A DNA stretch of 12,693 bases from CAZVYJ01 sp964631565 (lineage in GTDB: Bacteria > Planctomycetota > Phycisphaerae > SM23-33), in assembly GCA_964631565.1 (NCBI GenBank), contig CAZVYJ010000071.1, forward strand, positions 1-12,693, given 5' to 3'. Both the position numbers and the translations under genes were made by a program. This document shows, piece by piece, positions 7,249-12,693 of the stretch. A model generated the notes under the pieces. That model was not told the origin of the DNA and ran no database searches. It saw only the letters and a program-made list of their open reading frames with translations. Positions within the stretch are counted from its first letter, which is position 1. Each line of letters starts with the position of its first letter.

Positions 7249-7262
7249 GCACCGGCCGGTGC
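7249..7262 (+). promoter_or_regulatory. Perfect 14-bp palindrome in a candidate ribF promoter
   Basis: GCACCGGCCGGTGC is self-complementary over its full length. It lies in the spacer between TTGTTC (7243-7248) and TAAACT (7266-7271), a weak -35/-10 pair at 17-base spacing ahead of ribF. The position is that of a repressor operator, but neither the promoter nor a binding protein is proven, and a GC-rich palindrome could arise by chance. Confidence 0.35.
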
Positions 7263-7293
7263 TGCTAAACTCTGCATCTCAGGAATGTTCGCG

Positions 7294-8232
7294 ATGACTG
7301 ATCGTTTCATACAATCACTTGAGCAGGTTCCGCCTGATGCGCGCAACTGCGTGCTGACGATGGGCAACTTCGACGGCGTGCACGTCGGGCACCGGCGGAT
7401 ACTGCAGTCTGCCAGGCTGCTTGCCGACAGAATATCCGCGCCTGTGGTTGCGATGACGTTCGATCCGCCGCCGGACCTGGTTCTTCGTCCGGACGACAAG
7501 CCCCAGCGCATCACGCCTCACCGGCAAAAGTGCGAGCTTCTGGCCGCAGCCGGCGCCGACATGGTCGTGACCGCACGCGTGAACAGCTCGCTGCTCGACA
7601 TGTCGGCGGATGAGTTCATCGACAATGTTATCGTCGCCCGTTTCGCGCCGCGAAGCGTGGTGGAGGGGCAGAATTTTTTCTTCGGTCGCCGTCGCAGCGG
7701 CACCATCGAAACGCTGCGGCAGGTCGGCCCGCAGAAGGGCTTCGACGTTCACATCGTCGAGCCGGTCACGCTTGAAGTAGAAGGCATGAACCAGCGGGTC
7801 TCCAGCACCGTGATACGCGGGCTTATCGCTTCCGGAGAGGTGGCCGATGCTGCACGATGCCTGGGCCGGCCCTTCATGCTCTACAGCAAGATCGTCGCGG
7901 GCAGGGGACGCGGAAAAGAGCTGAATTTTCCGACGGTGAACCTGGCCGCCGGCGAGCAGATAACGCCGGCAGACGGTGTCTATGCCGGCAGGGCCGAGAT
8001 TGACGGCGAAAATTTCATCGCGGCGATAAGCGTCGGAAAGAATCCCACATTCGGCGGGACCGACCACACCGTAGAGGCGCACCTTGTTGATGCCGGGGGC
8101 GATTTCTACGGGCGGAACATAATTCTGAGTTTTGTCAGGCTGCTCCGCGAGCAGAGAGCTTTCGGCGATACGCAGTCGCTGAAAGCGCAGATTGAAAAGG
8201 ACATCAACCGTGTCAGAGAAACACTTGGATGA
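7294..8232 (+). CDS. ribF: Bifunctional riboflavin kinase / FMN adenylyltransferase RibF
   Basis: A 312-residue RibF, which phosphorylates riboflavin to FMN and adenylates it to FAD in the cytosol. The N-terminal nucleotidyltransferase domain has GNFDGVHVGH (24-33), FDPPP (56-60), FGRRRSG (130-136) and SSTVIRGLI (170-178). The C-terminal kinase domain has GRGRGKELNFPTVNL (203-217), DGVYAG (227-232) and TVEAHLVD (259-266), with Glu261 in the place of the usual catalytic glutamate. The usual PTAN is PTVN here, a conservative change. The frame is open from a TTG at 7243, but the ATG at 7294 has AGGA nine bases ahead and begins a normal-length protein. A second ATG at 7285 abuts the AGGA and is less likely. 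The end overlaps nrnA by 23 bases. Confidence 0.95.
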   Translation: MTDRFIQSLEQVPPDARNCVLTMGNFDGVHVGHRRILQSARLLADRISAPVVAMTFDPPPDLVLRPDDKPQRITPHRQKCELLAAAGADMVVTARVNSSLLDMSADEFIDNVIVARFAPRSVVEGQNFFFGRRRSGTIETLRQVGPQKGFDVHIVEPVTLEVEGMNQRVSSTVIRGLIASGEVADAARCLGRPFMLYSKIVAGRGRGKELNFPTVNLAAGEQITPADGVYAGRAEIDGENFIAAISVGKNPTFGGTDHTVEAHLVDAGGDFYGRNIILSFVRLLREQRAFGDTQSLKAQIEKDINRVRETLG

Positions 8233-9205
8233 ATCGTTCCGCCAGATAGCTTCCCGCCTGTCGGCCGCCGGCTCGATACTGGCTGTCTCGCATTCGCGTC
8301 CCGACGGCGATTCGCTCGGCAGCATGGCCGCACTTGCGCTGGCTGCCAGGAATGCCGGCCGAAAGTCGCACATACTCGTGCCCGGCAGCGTGCCGCAGCG
8401 ATACGCGTTTCTCATCGAAGGAATGGAGCTGGCCGAGGGAAAAGATTTCGAACGGCTGGCAGGGGAAGTGGACCTTGTCGTTATTCTCGACACGTGCGCT
8501 TATGCCCAGCTCGACGGGCTGGAGCAGCATCTTCGCAAGTTCGAGACGAAGATCGTCGTTGTTGACCACCACTCCACCAGCGACGAAATCGGCAGCGTGA
8601 GATGGATGGATACAACGGCGGCTGCAGTCGGCGTGATGATAGGCGAGCTGCTCGACGCGGCAGGCTGGAGCCTCGACGTCGCCGCGGCCAAGGCGCTGAC
8701 CGTCGCGACGACTTCAGACACGGGCTGGCTTAGATTTCCCAAGACCGACGCCCGCACGCTTCGGGCCGTCGCGCGATGGACGGAAATAGGCGTAAACCTG
8801 AACGAAATTTTCCAGACGCTTTATCAATCGGACCGTCCGGAGCGGCTGAGGCTTCTGCGCAAAATGCTCGACAGCCTCGAACTTCACTTCAACGACCGGC
8901 TGGCCGTCATGACCATCAGCAAGGCCGACTTCGAACAGACCGGCGCACGCCCAGACGAAACCGAAGACCTCGTCAACGAGGCCCTTCGCCTCAAGTCGGT
9001 CGAGGCGGTTGTGATGCTGACCGAGAATGATAATTTCGTGCGGGTAAGCCTTCGCAGCAGGGACCGCGTCGATGTCGCCAAGATCGCCCGCGGTTTCGGC
9101 GGCGGCGGTCACCCGCGGGCCGCGGGAATCCGTTCCAACAAGAGCATCGAGCAGGTGAAGGCGAGCCTTATCAACACAATCGGCGAAACGCTCAGCAGGG
9201 CGTAA
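8210..9205 (+). CDS. nrnA: DHH-family bifunctional oligoribonuclease/pAp phosphatase NrnA
   Basis: A 331-residue DHH/DHHA1 phosphoesterase of the NrnA type, which degrades 2-5 nt RNA fragments to mononucleotides and removes the 3' phosphate from pAp. Manganese-binding motifs are SHSRPDGDSLGS (27-38), DTCAY (94-98), the DHH triad in VVVDHHS (116-122) and SDTGW (169-173). The C-terminal DHHA1 substrate domain ends with FGGGGHPRAAGI (296-307). The start was set at GTG 8210, with AAGGA (8197-8201) eight bases ahead, within the end of ribF. A TTG at 8192 is in frame but has no better ribosome site. Neighbouring ribF is a common arrangement for this family. No unusual residues are seen. Confidence 0.93.
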   Translation: MSEKHLDESFRQIASRLSAAGSILAVSHSRPDGDSLGSMAALALAARNAGRKSHILVPGSVPQRYAFLIEGMELAEGKDFERLAGEVDLVVILDTCAYAQLDGLEQHLRKFETKIVVVDHHSTSDEIGSVRWMDTTAAAVGVMIGELLDAAGWSLDVAAAKALTVATTSDTGWLRFPKTDARTLRAVARWTEIGVNLNEIFQTLYQSDRPERLRLLRKMLDSLELHFNDRLAVMTISKADFEQTGARPDETEDLVNEALRLKSVEAVVMLTENDNFVRVSLRSRDRVDVAKIARGFGGGGHPRAAGIRSNKSIEQVKASLINTIGETLSRA

Positions 9206-9232
9206 GCCAAGGTTTTTCAAGAAGTTGTTCCT

Positions 9233-9268
9233 GGCCCGTTCATGAATTGCGAGGGCCTTTTTATTTTT
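9233..9268 (+). terminator. Modest intrinsic terminator after nrnA
   Basis: GGCCC (9233-9237) pairs with GGGCC (9253-9257) across a 15-base loop and is followed by TTTTTATTTTT. The stem is only 5 bp but all GC and the U tract is long. It separates the housekeeping genes from the riboswitch promoter at 9282. Confidence 0.6.
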
Positions 9269-9281
9269 AAATTTTGCCGGC

Positions 9282-9309
9282 TTGACAATTTCATGCCGGC
9301 GGTTATAAA
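9282..9309 (+). promoter_or_regulatory. Strong sigma70-type promoter for the riboswitch operon
   Basis: TTGACA (9282-9287), a 16-base spacer, and TATAAA (9304-9309). The predicted start falls near 9316-9318, exactly where the P1 stem of the cobalamin riboswitch begins, so the transcript would start with the aptamer. Confidence 0.85.
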
Positions 9310-9317
9310 TGACCACG

Positions 9318-9489
9318 TTACAGGTTTCCCGGCCGTAGCCGGGACCAAAAGGGAAGGCCGTGAAACTCGGCCGCGGACGCGCCGCTGTGACGGGCGACGA
9401 CCGCTGCAGAATGCCACTGTTGCGATGTGTTATCGCAGTGGGAAGGCGCAGCGGGAGGATGACCCCGAAGCCAGAAGACCTGCCTGTAA
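9318..9489 (+). promoter_or_regulatory. Cobalamin (B12) riboswitch aptamer
   Basis: A canonical cobalamin aptamer, probably of the adenosylcobalamin (Cbl-I) type. P1 is a perfect 7-bp pairing of TTACAGG (9318-9324) with CCTGTAA (9483-9489). The conserved core AAAAGGGAAG begins at 9347 and leads into the hairpin GGCCGTGAAACTCGGCC (9356-9372). GCCACTG (9413-9419) pairs through CCACTG with CAGTGG (9436-9441), followed by GGAAGGC. The B12 box AAGCCAGAAGACCTGCC occupies 9468-9484. Binding of cobalamin in this class normally switches off transport or synthesis genes. Here an intrinsic terminator lies 64 bases downstream, pointing to transcriptional control. The next gene downstream encodes the DUF4465/PEP-CTERM protein at 9851, not a transporter or biosynthetic enzyme. 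Confidence 0.95.
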
Positions 9490-9552
9490 ACAACCTGATG
9501 GCCTTCGCGAGTTAATCGGCTGTTTGGACCGGTCGTGCAGCAGACTATGACG

Positions 9553-9588
9553 CCCCGGTGCCTTGACTTGCTAGGCCCCGGGGTTTTT
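9553..9588 (+). terminator. Intrinsic terminator, expression platform of the cobalamin riboswitch
   Basis: CCCCGG (9553-9558) pairs with CCGGGG (9578-9583). After one mismatch, GCCT (9560-9563) pairs with AGGC (9573-9576), closing a nine-base loop; TTTTT (9584-9588) follows. It would stop transcription when cobalamin is bound. I could not define the competing antiterminator with certainty. Confidence 0.85.
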
Positions 9589-9850
9589 GCGTTTACCGCT
9601 CGCGGCACGGCGGTGCAATAAAATTGCACGACTCAGTTCGCTTGCGTCTTTCGCATTTTCCCCCTCAGGTTGCGGCCGGTATCGCCTTGCGCCCGGGCAT
9701 CGGCCTTGTCAGTAGGGCAGCATGACTTATGGAAGGAGGAGCGGCAGGAAAAATAAGTCTACTGCGGGAGTATGTACGGCCGGGTGTGTGTTGCACCCGC
9801 CGCAAGATTGGCTCGGCAACGAAAGTTGCCTGTGAATTAAGGATGGGAAA
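9589..9850 (+). promoter_or_regulatory. Structured leader between the riboswitch terminator and the DUF4465 gene
   Basis: About 260 bases with no convincing gene but several hairpins. GTGCAAT and ATTGCAC are inverted around AAA (9613-9629). GGCCG/CGGCC pair at 9674-9678/9701-9705. GACTTAT and ATAAGTC (9724-9730/9753-9759) enclose a purine-rich loop containing AAGGAGG. GGGTG/CACCC pair at 9782-9797. A 6-bp stem capped by a GAAA tetraloop (9815-9830) follows, and the ribosome site AAGGA (9839-9843) lies 7 bases before the ATG at 9851. I do not recognise a known riboswitch here. It may control translation or mRNA stability. Confidence 0.45.
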
Positions 9851-10591
9851 ATGAAAAGATATGTGATTTGCACCCTGGTGCTTGCTCTGTCCAGCGGTGC
9901 GTTTGCTGCAAGCGTTACTGATTTTACGGATTTGAGCCTGGCGGAGGATTCTTACTGGAACGGCAGCGACGGCAGCGGCGGTTTCACGAGCGGCGGCGCT
10001 TCGTTCAACAATAACTATAGCACCACGTATCACTCGTGGGGCGGCTTCGCGTATTCGAATGTGACAGACAACGTCACTGAAGGCTGGGGAAATCAGTACA
10101 GTTCAATCACCGGCGGCGGCTATGCCGGCTCAATTTACGGTGTTGCGTATTGCGACCCGTACACGCCGACCGTGCCGACAATTACGCTCGCCACGCCGAC
10201 AGTATGCGGCGGCATGTGGCTGACGAACGACACTTATACGTATTACTCGATTCTCAACGGTGACTATTTCGCCAAGGCCATTGCTGATGGCGGCTACTTC
10301 AAGGTCATCGTCACCGGTTACGACGACGAAGGCACGCAGCTTGGCCAGTGCAGCGCGTTCCTGGCAGATTACACGTCATCGGATCCGGCGGATCATTACA
10401 TCGTTGACGACTGGATTTACCTCGACCTCAGCAGCCTGGGCGAAGTCAAGACGCTTGATTTCAGTTTTGACATGACTGACTGGAACTGGCCGACGTACGC
10501 CATCGTGGGCGAAATCGTTCCCGAGCCGGTAAGTATCAGCCTGCTCGGCATCGGCGGATTGGCGCTGCTGCGCCGCAGGAAGGTTGCATAG
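9851..10591 (+). CDS. DUF4465-type exported protein with PEP-CTERM sorting signal
   Basis: A 246-residue secreted protein. Residues 1-19 are a signal peptide (KRY, hydrophobic core, cleavage near AFA-A). The mature part resembles DUF4465: FTDLSLAEDSYWNGSDGSGG (25-44), FTSGGASFNNNYSTTYHSWG (45-64), FAYSNVTD, NQYSSITGGG (81-90), the ITL strand, MWLTNDTYTYYSILNGDYFA (122-141), VIVTGYD and YIVDDWIYLDLSSLGEV (183-199). The fold is expected to be a beta sandwich rich in aromatics, Gly and Ser, suited to ligand binding. The C-terminus has the PEP-CTERM signal: PEP at 224-226, a hydrophobic helix (227-240) and RRRK, for exosortase-type sorting to the surface. It is the first gene after the cobalamin riboswitch, so a role in cobalamin capture is inferred; no biochemical function follows from the sequence itself. 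Confidence 0.88.
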   Translation: MKRYVICTLVLALSSGAFAASVTDFTDLSLAEDSYWNGSDGSGGFTSGGASFNNNYSTTYHSWGGFAYSNVTDNVTEGWGNQYSSITGGGYAGSIYGVAYCDPYTPTVPTITLATPTVCGGMWLTNDTYTYYSILNGDYFAKAIADGGYFKVIVTGYDDEGTQLGQCSAFLADYTSSDPADHYIVDDWIYLDLSSLGEVKTLDFSFDMTDWNWPTYAIVGEIVPEPVSISLLGIGGLALLRRRKVA

Positions 10592-10611
10592 ATTGTTTTT
10601 TGCTCTCTCGC

Positions 10612-10642
10612 GCGGGGCGGGTTGTGTGTCCGCCCGCCCCGC
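10612..10642 (+). other. Perfect 10-bp GC-rich hairpin between the two PEP-CTERM genes
   Basis: GCGGGGCGGG (10612-10621) pairs perfectly with CCCGCCCCGC (10633-10642) over an 11-base loop. No U tract follows, so it is not a standard terminator. In an operon such a stem can stabilise the upstream mRNA segment or lower expression of the next gene. The ribosome site of the next gene begins 11 bases after it. Confidence 0.7.
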
Positions 10643-10663
10643 AGCGGGCCATGGAGAATAAAT

Positions 10664-11662
10664 ATGAAAATCAGATTACAGATAATGGTTAGTCTGCTGG
10701 CTGTCTGCTCGACGGCTTTTGCAGGGCCTTATGCTCCGCCGGCCGGCCAGAGCGGCTCGACTGCGATTTACAAGGACGACGCAGCCTTTGTCGCATGGGC
10801 GGATGACTATCAGGATTACATTTTCGGCACGAATGTAGATGCCATATGGCGGACGCCGGAGAATGCTCTCGGCAAGGCGCAGGGCGTTGTCGGCAGCGGC
10901 GACGGTGCGGTGCACAACATAGTTTCACTCGGCGATTTCGGTGAAATCACGCTGACGTTCAGCCGGCCGATCGCTGACGGCGACGGCGCGGATTTCGCCG
11001 TGTTCGAGAACTCCCTGAACGACATGTTCCTGGAGCTTGCATGGGTCGAAGTGTCCAGCGACGGCGTGAATTTCTTCCGTTTCTCGAACGATTCGCTGAC
11101 GGCTGGCGCGGTTGGGGCATACGGCGTCGTCGATGCGACGGATATCAACGGACTGGCCGGCAAGTACCGCCAGAGCTACGGCACTCCGTTCGATCTGGCT
11201 GAACTCGAAGGCATTGAGGGGCTGAACATTCACGGCATCCTGTATGTCAGGATTGTCGATGTCGTCGGCGACGGCACATGCCTCGACAGCTCCGGCGATC
11301 CGATTTACGACCCCTATCCGACATGGGGTTCAGGAGGTTTCGACCTGGACGCAGTCGGCGTGATAAATCAGGCGCTGACCGGCGACGCGAACCTCGATGG
11401 CGTCGTTGACGTGCTGGATCTTGACGCCCTGGCTTATCACTGGGGCCAGACACGCGGCGCAAGCTGGACTGACGGCGATTTCAACGATGACGGCGTTATT
11501 GACGTGCTGGATCTGGACCTACTGGCCGGCAACTGGGGCGCGGGCGCAGCCAGTTTTGCGGAAGCCTTGTCCTTATACGGCTTGCCCGAACCGGCGACGC
11601 TGGCGCTGCTGGCTGCCGGGCTGCCCGTGATTCTGAAACGACGGAACAAGGTAACGAAATAA
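10664..11662 (+). CDS. Exported protein with uncharacterised beta domain, dockerin-like repeat and PEP-CTERM signal
   Basis: A 332-residue secreted protein. The signal peptide (1-20) ends AFA-G. Residues about 60-236 form an uncharacterised extracellular domain with VSLGDFGEITLTFSRPI (87-103), DGADFAVFENSL (107-118), ELAWVEVSSDGVNFFRF (124-140) and GGFDLDAVGVIN (224-235). I recall this pattern from surface proteins of other bacteria but know no function. Residues 240-262 and 271-292 are two dockerin-like calcium-binding repeats (GDANLDGVVDVLDLDAL and GDFNDDGVIDVLDLDLL). The PEP-CTERM signal follows: PEP at 308-310, a hydrophobic helix and KRRNK. The ATG at 10664 has GGAG (10653-10656) seven bases ahead; the frame is open to 10622 but only through the hairpin. 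It follows the DUF4465 gene by 72 bases with no terminator, so it is probably under the same riboswitch. Confidence 0.85.
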   Translation: MKIRLQIMVSLLAVCSTAFAGPYAPPAGQSGSTAIYKDDAAFVAWADDYQDYIFGTNVDAIWRTPENALGKAQGVVGSGDGAVHNIVSLGDFGEITLTFSRPIADGDGADFAVFENSLNDMFLELAWVEVSSDGVNFFRFSNDSLTAGAVGAYGVVDATDINGLAGKYRQSYGTPFDLAELEGIEGLNIHGILYVRIVDVVGDGTCLDSSGDPIYDPYPTWGSGGFDLDAVGVINQALTGDANLDGVVDVLDLDALAYHWGQTRGASWTDGDFNDDGVIDVLDLDLLAGNWGAGAASFAEALSLYGLPEPATLALLAAGLPVILKRRNKVTK

Positions 11663-11669
11663 ATGCCTG

Positions 11670-11704
11670 CCGGAGCGGGCTGCAGAAGGGACGGCCTGCT
11701 CCGG
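11670..11704 (+). other. Hairpin between the second PEP-CTERM gene and the pseudopilin gene
   Basis: CCGGAGC (11670-11676) pairs with GCTCCGG (11698-11704), extended by a G-U pair and GGC/GCC (11678-11680/11694-11696) to 11 bp, with a 13-base loop. No U tract follows (ATAGGATAT), so it is unlikely to terminate strongly. It sits 11 bases before the pseudopilin start and recalls the intergenic hairpin of the previous gene pair. Confidence 0.65.
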
Positions 11705-11715
11705 ATAGGATATAT

Positions 11716-12525
11716 GTGCAAACAGCCATGAACGAACGAACGCGACAACCTGCCATATCATCCGCAGCGAATAGGCGTGCCTTTACGCTTATCGAGCTGC
11801 TGGTGGTTATTGCGGTGATTTCGCTGCTCGTCTCGATTCTGCTGCCGTCACTGGCCAAGGCCAAGCAGATAGCCCAGATGGCCACCTGCAAGACGAACCT
11901 GGCCATGCTTCAGAAGGCCAACGAGATGTACCAGACGGACAACAACGGTTTTTATGCTCCGGGCGCCGCCGCTGCCACGACAAGCAACCTGAACCGCTGG
12001 TACGGAACCCGCGAAACCGTCAATGACGCGTTCGATGCGGAAGGCGGCCCGCTTTCGCAGCTGCTGCCCGGCAAAAAGGCCAGACAGTGCAGCAGCTTCG
12101 AGGGCATCCAGACCGGTTTTGAAGCCGGCTGCGGCGGCTACGGATATAACAACAACTTTGTCGGGCAGCGACGTTCCAAGCCGAATTACACCCAGGAAAC
12201 CGATCTCACCGGAAATCGTGTGGAGGAATTCGCATGCTCCAGCGATACGGTCGCGTTTACGGATACCGCGTTTGTTGACGGCGGCGTAATCGAGTACAGC
12301 TTCTGCGAGTCGCCGAAATGGCCGGATTATCCCGTCGCTCCGCGGCCGAGCATACACTTCCGGCATCTGGACAAAACCAACGTAGCCTGGCTGGACGGGC
12401 ACTGCAGCGACGAGAAACTGACTTTTTCCAACAACAATATGACGGGCTACTATCAGGGCAGTCCAATCGATTTCAAAGTCGGCTGGTTCGGCCCCGATTC
12501 GAACGAGCTGTTCGACTGCGAATAG
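11716..12525 (+). CDS. Type II secretion/type IV pilin-like pseudopilin with H-X9-DG motif
   Basis: A 269-residue prepilin-like protein. A basic leader (to Arg20-Arg21-Ala22) precedes the class III prepilin signal AFTLIELLVVIAVISLLVS (22-40), with cleavage expected after Ala22 and Glu27 at mature position 5. The N-terminal helix continues to about residue 75. The globular part is Gly/Asn-rich with paired cysteines, and carries H217 followed after nine residues by Asp227-Gly228 in HLDKTNVAWLDG, the H-X9-DG signature of a large planctomycete/lentisphaera family. Such proteins are found in very many copies per genome and their role is mostly unknown. The start is GTG 11716, with AGGA five bases ahead; the ATG at 11728 is an alternative and keeps the whole signal. 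It may be the last gene of the riboswitch transcript, as a strong terminator follows. Confidence 0.88.
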   Translation: MQTAMNERTRQPAISSAANRRAFTLIELLVVIAVISLLVSILLPSLAKAKQIAQMATCKTNLAMLQKANEMYQTDNNGFYAPGAAAATTSNLNRWYGTRETVNDAFDAEGGPLSQLLPGKKARQCSSFEGIQTGFEAGCGGYGYNNNFVGQRRSKPNYTQETDLTGNRVEEFACSSDTVAFTDTAFVDGGVIEYSFCESPKWPDYPVAPRPSIHFRHLDKTNVAWLDGHCSDEKLTFSNNNMTGYYQGSPIDFKVGWFGPDSNELFDCE

Positions 12526-12546
12526 CAGCCCGCAACGATCCCGGTT

Positions 12547-12603
12547 GGGCGGGGGTCGCGTCCTCATTTGGTCATGCCGACGCGACTGCCCGCCCTGTTT
12601 TTT
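12547..12603 (+). terminator. Strong intrinsic terminator closing the riboswitch operon
   Basis: GGGCGGG (12547-12553) pairs with CCCGCCC (12589-12595). After a small internal loop, GTCGCGTC (12555-12562) pairs with GACGCGAC (12579-12586) around a 16-base loop. TGTTTTTT follows. The remaining bases to 12693 show no gene or motif I can support. Confidence 0.85.
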
Positions 12604-12693
12604 AGAGAACCGATACGCACGATTGGATCAGGAACTCATACGAGCCGCGACCGTCAGGACATTATGCACTAAGCCTCCCCAAGTACGTATCTC

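Noticed and set aside
7315..8493. Long minus-strand ORF (392 codons) opposite ribF and nrnA
   Set aside because: Shadow of high-GC coding sequence on the other strand; the + strand genes have complete family motifs and this reading shows none.
9242..9550. 102-codon ORF over the riboswitch
   Set aside because: It runs through the promoter and the conserved aptamer, so it is not a protein gene.
9603..9617. Near match to a sigma54 promoter (CGGCAC...GTGCA), considered because sigma54 is linked to PEP-CTERM regulation in some bacteria
   Set aside because: The GG and GC doublets are separated by 9 bases instead of the required 10, and a good sigma70-type promoter is present upstream.
9722..9835. 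Small ORF of 37 codons (MTYGRRSGRK...) in the leader
   Set aside because: It has only a weak ribosome site, overlaps the hairpins, and its composition does not look like a protein. A leader peptide cannot be excluded.

Overview
The window looks like chromosomal DNA of a planctomycete, most likely of the Phycisphaerae type. The basis is the downstream third: two exported proteins with C-terminal PEP-CTERM sorting signals, one of them carrying a dockerin-like repeat just before the signal, followed by a pseudopilin with an H-X9-DG motif. That combination is typical of Planctomycetota and relatives. Base composition is moderately GC-rich and every supported gene is on the + strand. Taxonomy is an inference from gene content only.

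Layout. 1-257: a possible C-terminal tail of a protein, a promoter with a perfect TTGACA -35, tRNA-Phe(GAA), and a strong intrinsic terminator. 407-2867: a membrane-anchored S41 C-terminal processing peptidase overlapping tsaD (tRNA t6A synthesis). 2906-7233: a tightly coupled run with 1-4 base overlaps: larB (nickel-pincer cofactor), nnrD (NAD(P)H-hydrate repair), and a complete FecCD/BtuCD-type ABC importer (lipoprotein, permease, ATPase). 7294-9205: ribF (FMN/FAD synthesis) overlapping nrnA (DHH nanoRNase/pAp phosphatase), then a modest terminator.

9282-12603: the most interesting part. A strong sigma70-type promoter leads directly into a canonical cobalamin riboswitch (P1 9318-9489, B12 box 9468-9484) followed by an intrinsic terminator (9553-9588). 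About 260 bases of further structured leader lie before a DUF4465-type PEP-CTERM protein, then a second PEP-CTERM protein with a dockerin-like repeat, then an H-X9-DG pseudopilin, closed by a strong terminator.

Working model (inference): the riboswitch lowers expression of cell-surface or exported proteins when cobalamin is plentiful. These proteins would therefore serve cobalamin capture at the surface, handing it on to the BtuFCD-type importer encoded 2-5 kb upstream. A PEP-CTERM-anchored, riboswitch-controlled B12-scavenging apparatus in a planctomycete is not something I know to have been described. It is the candidate new system in this window.
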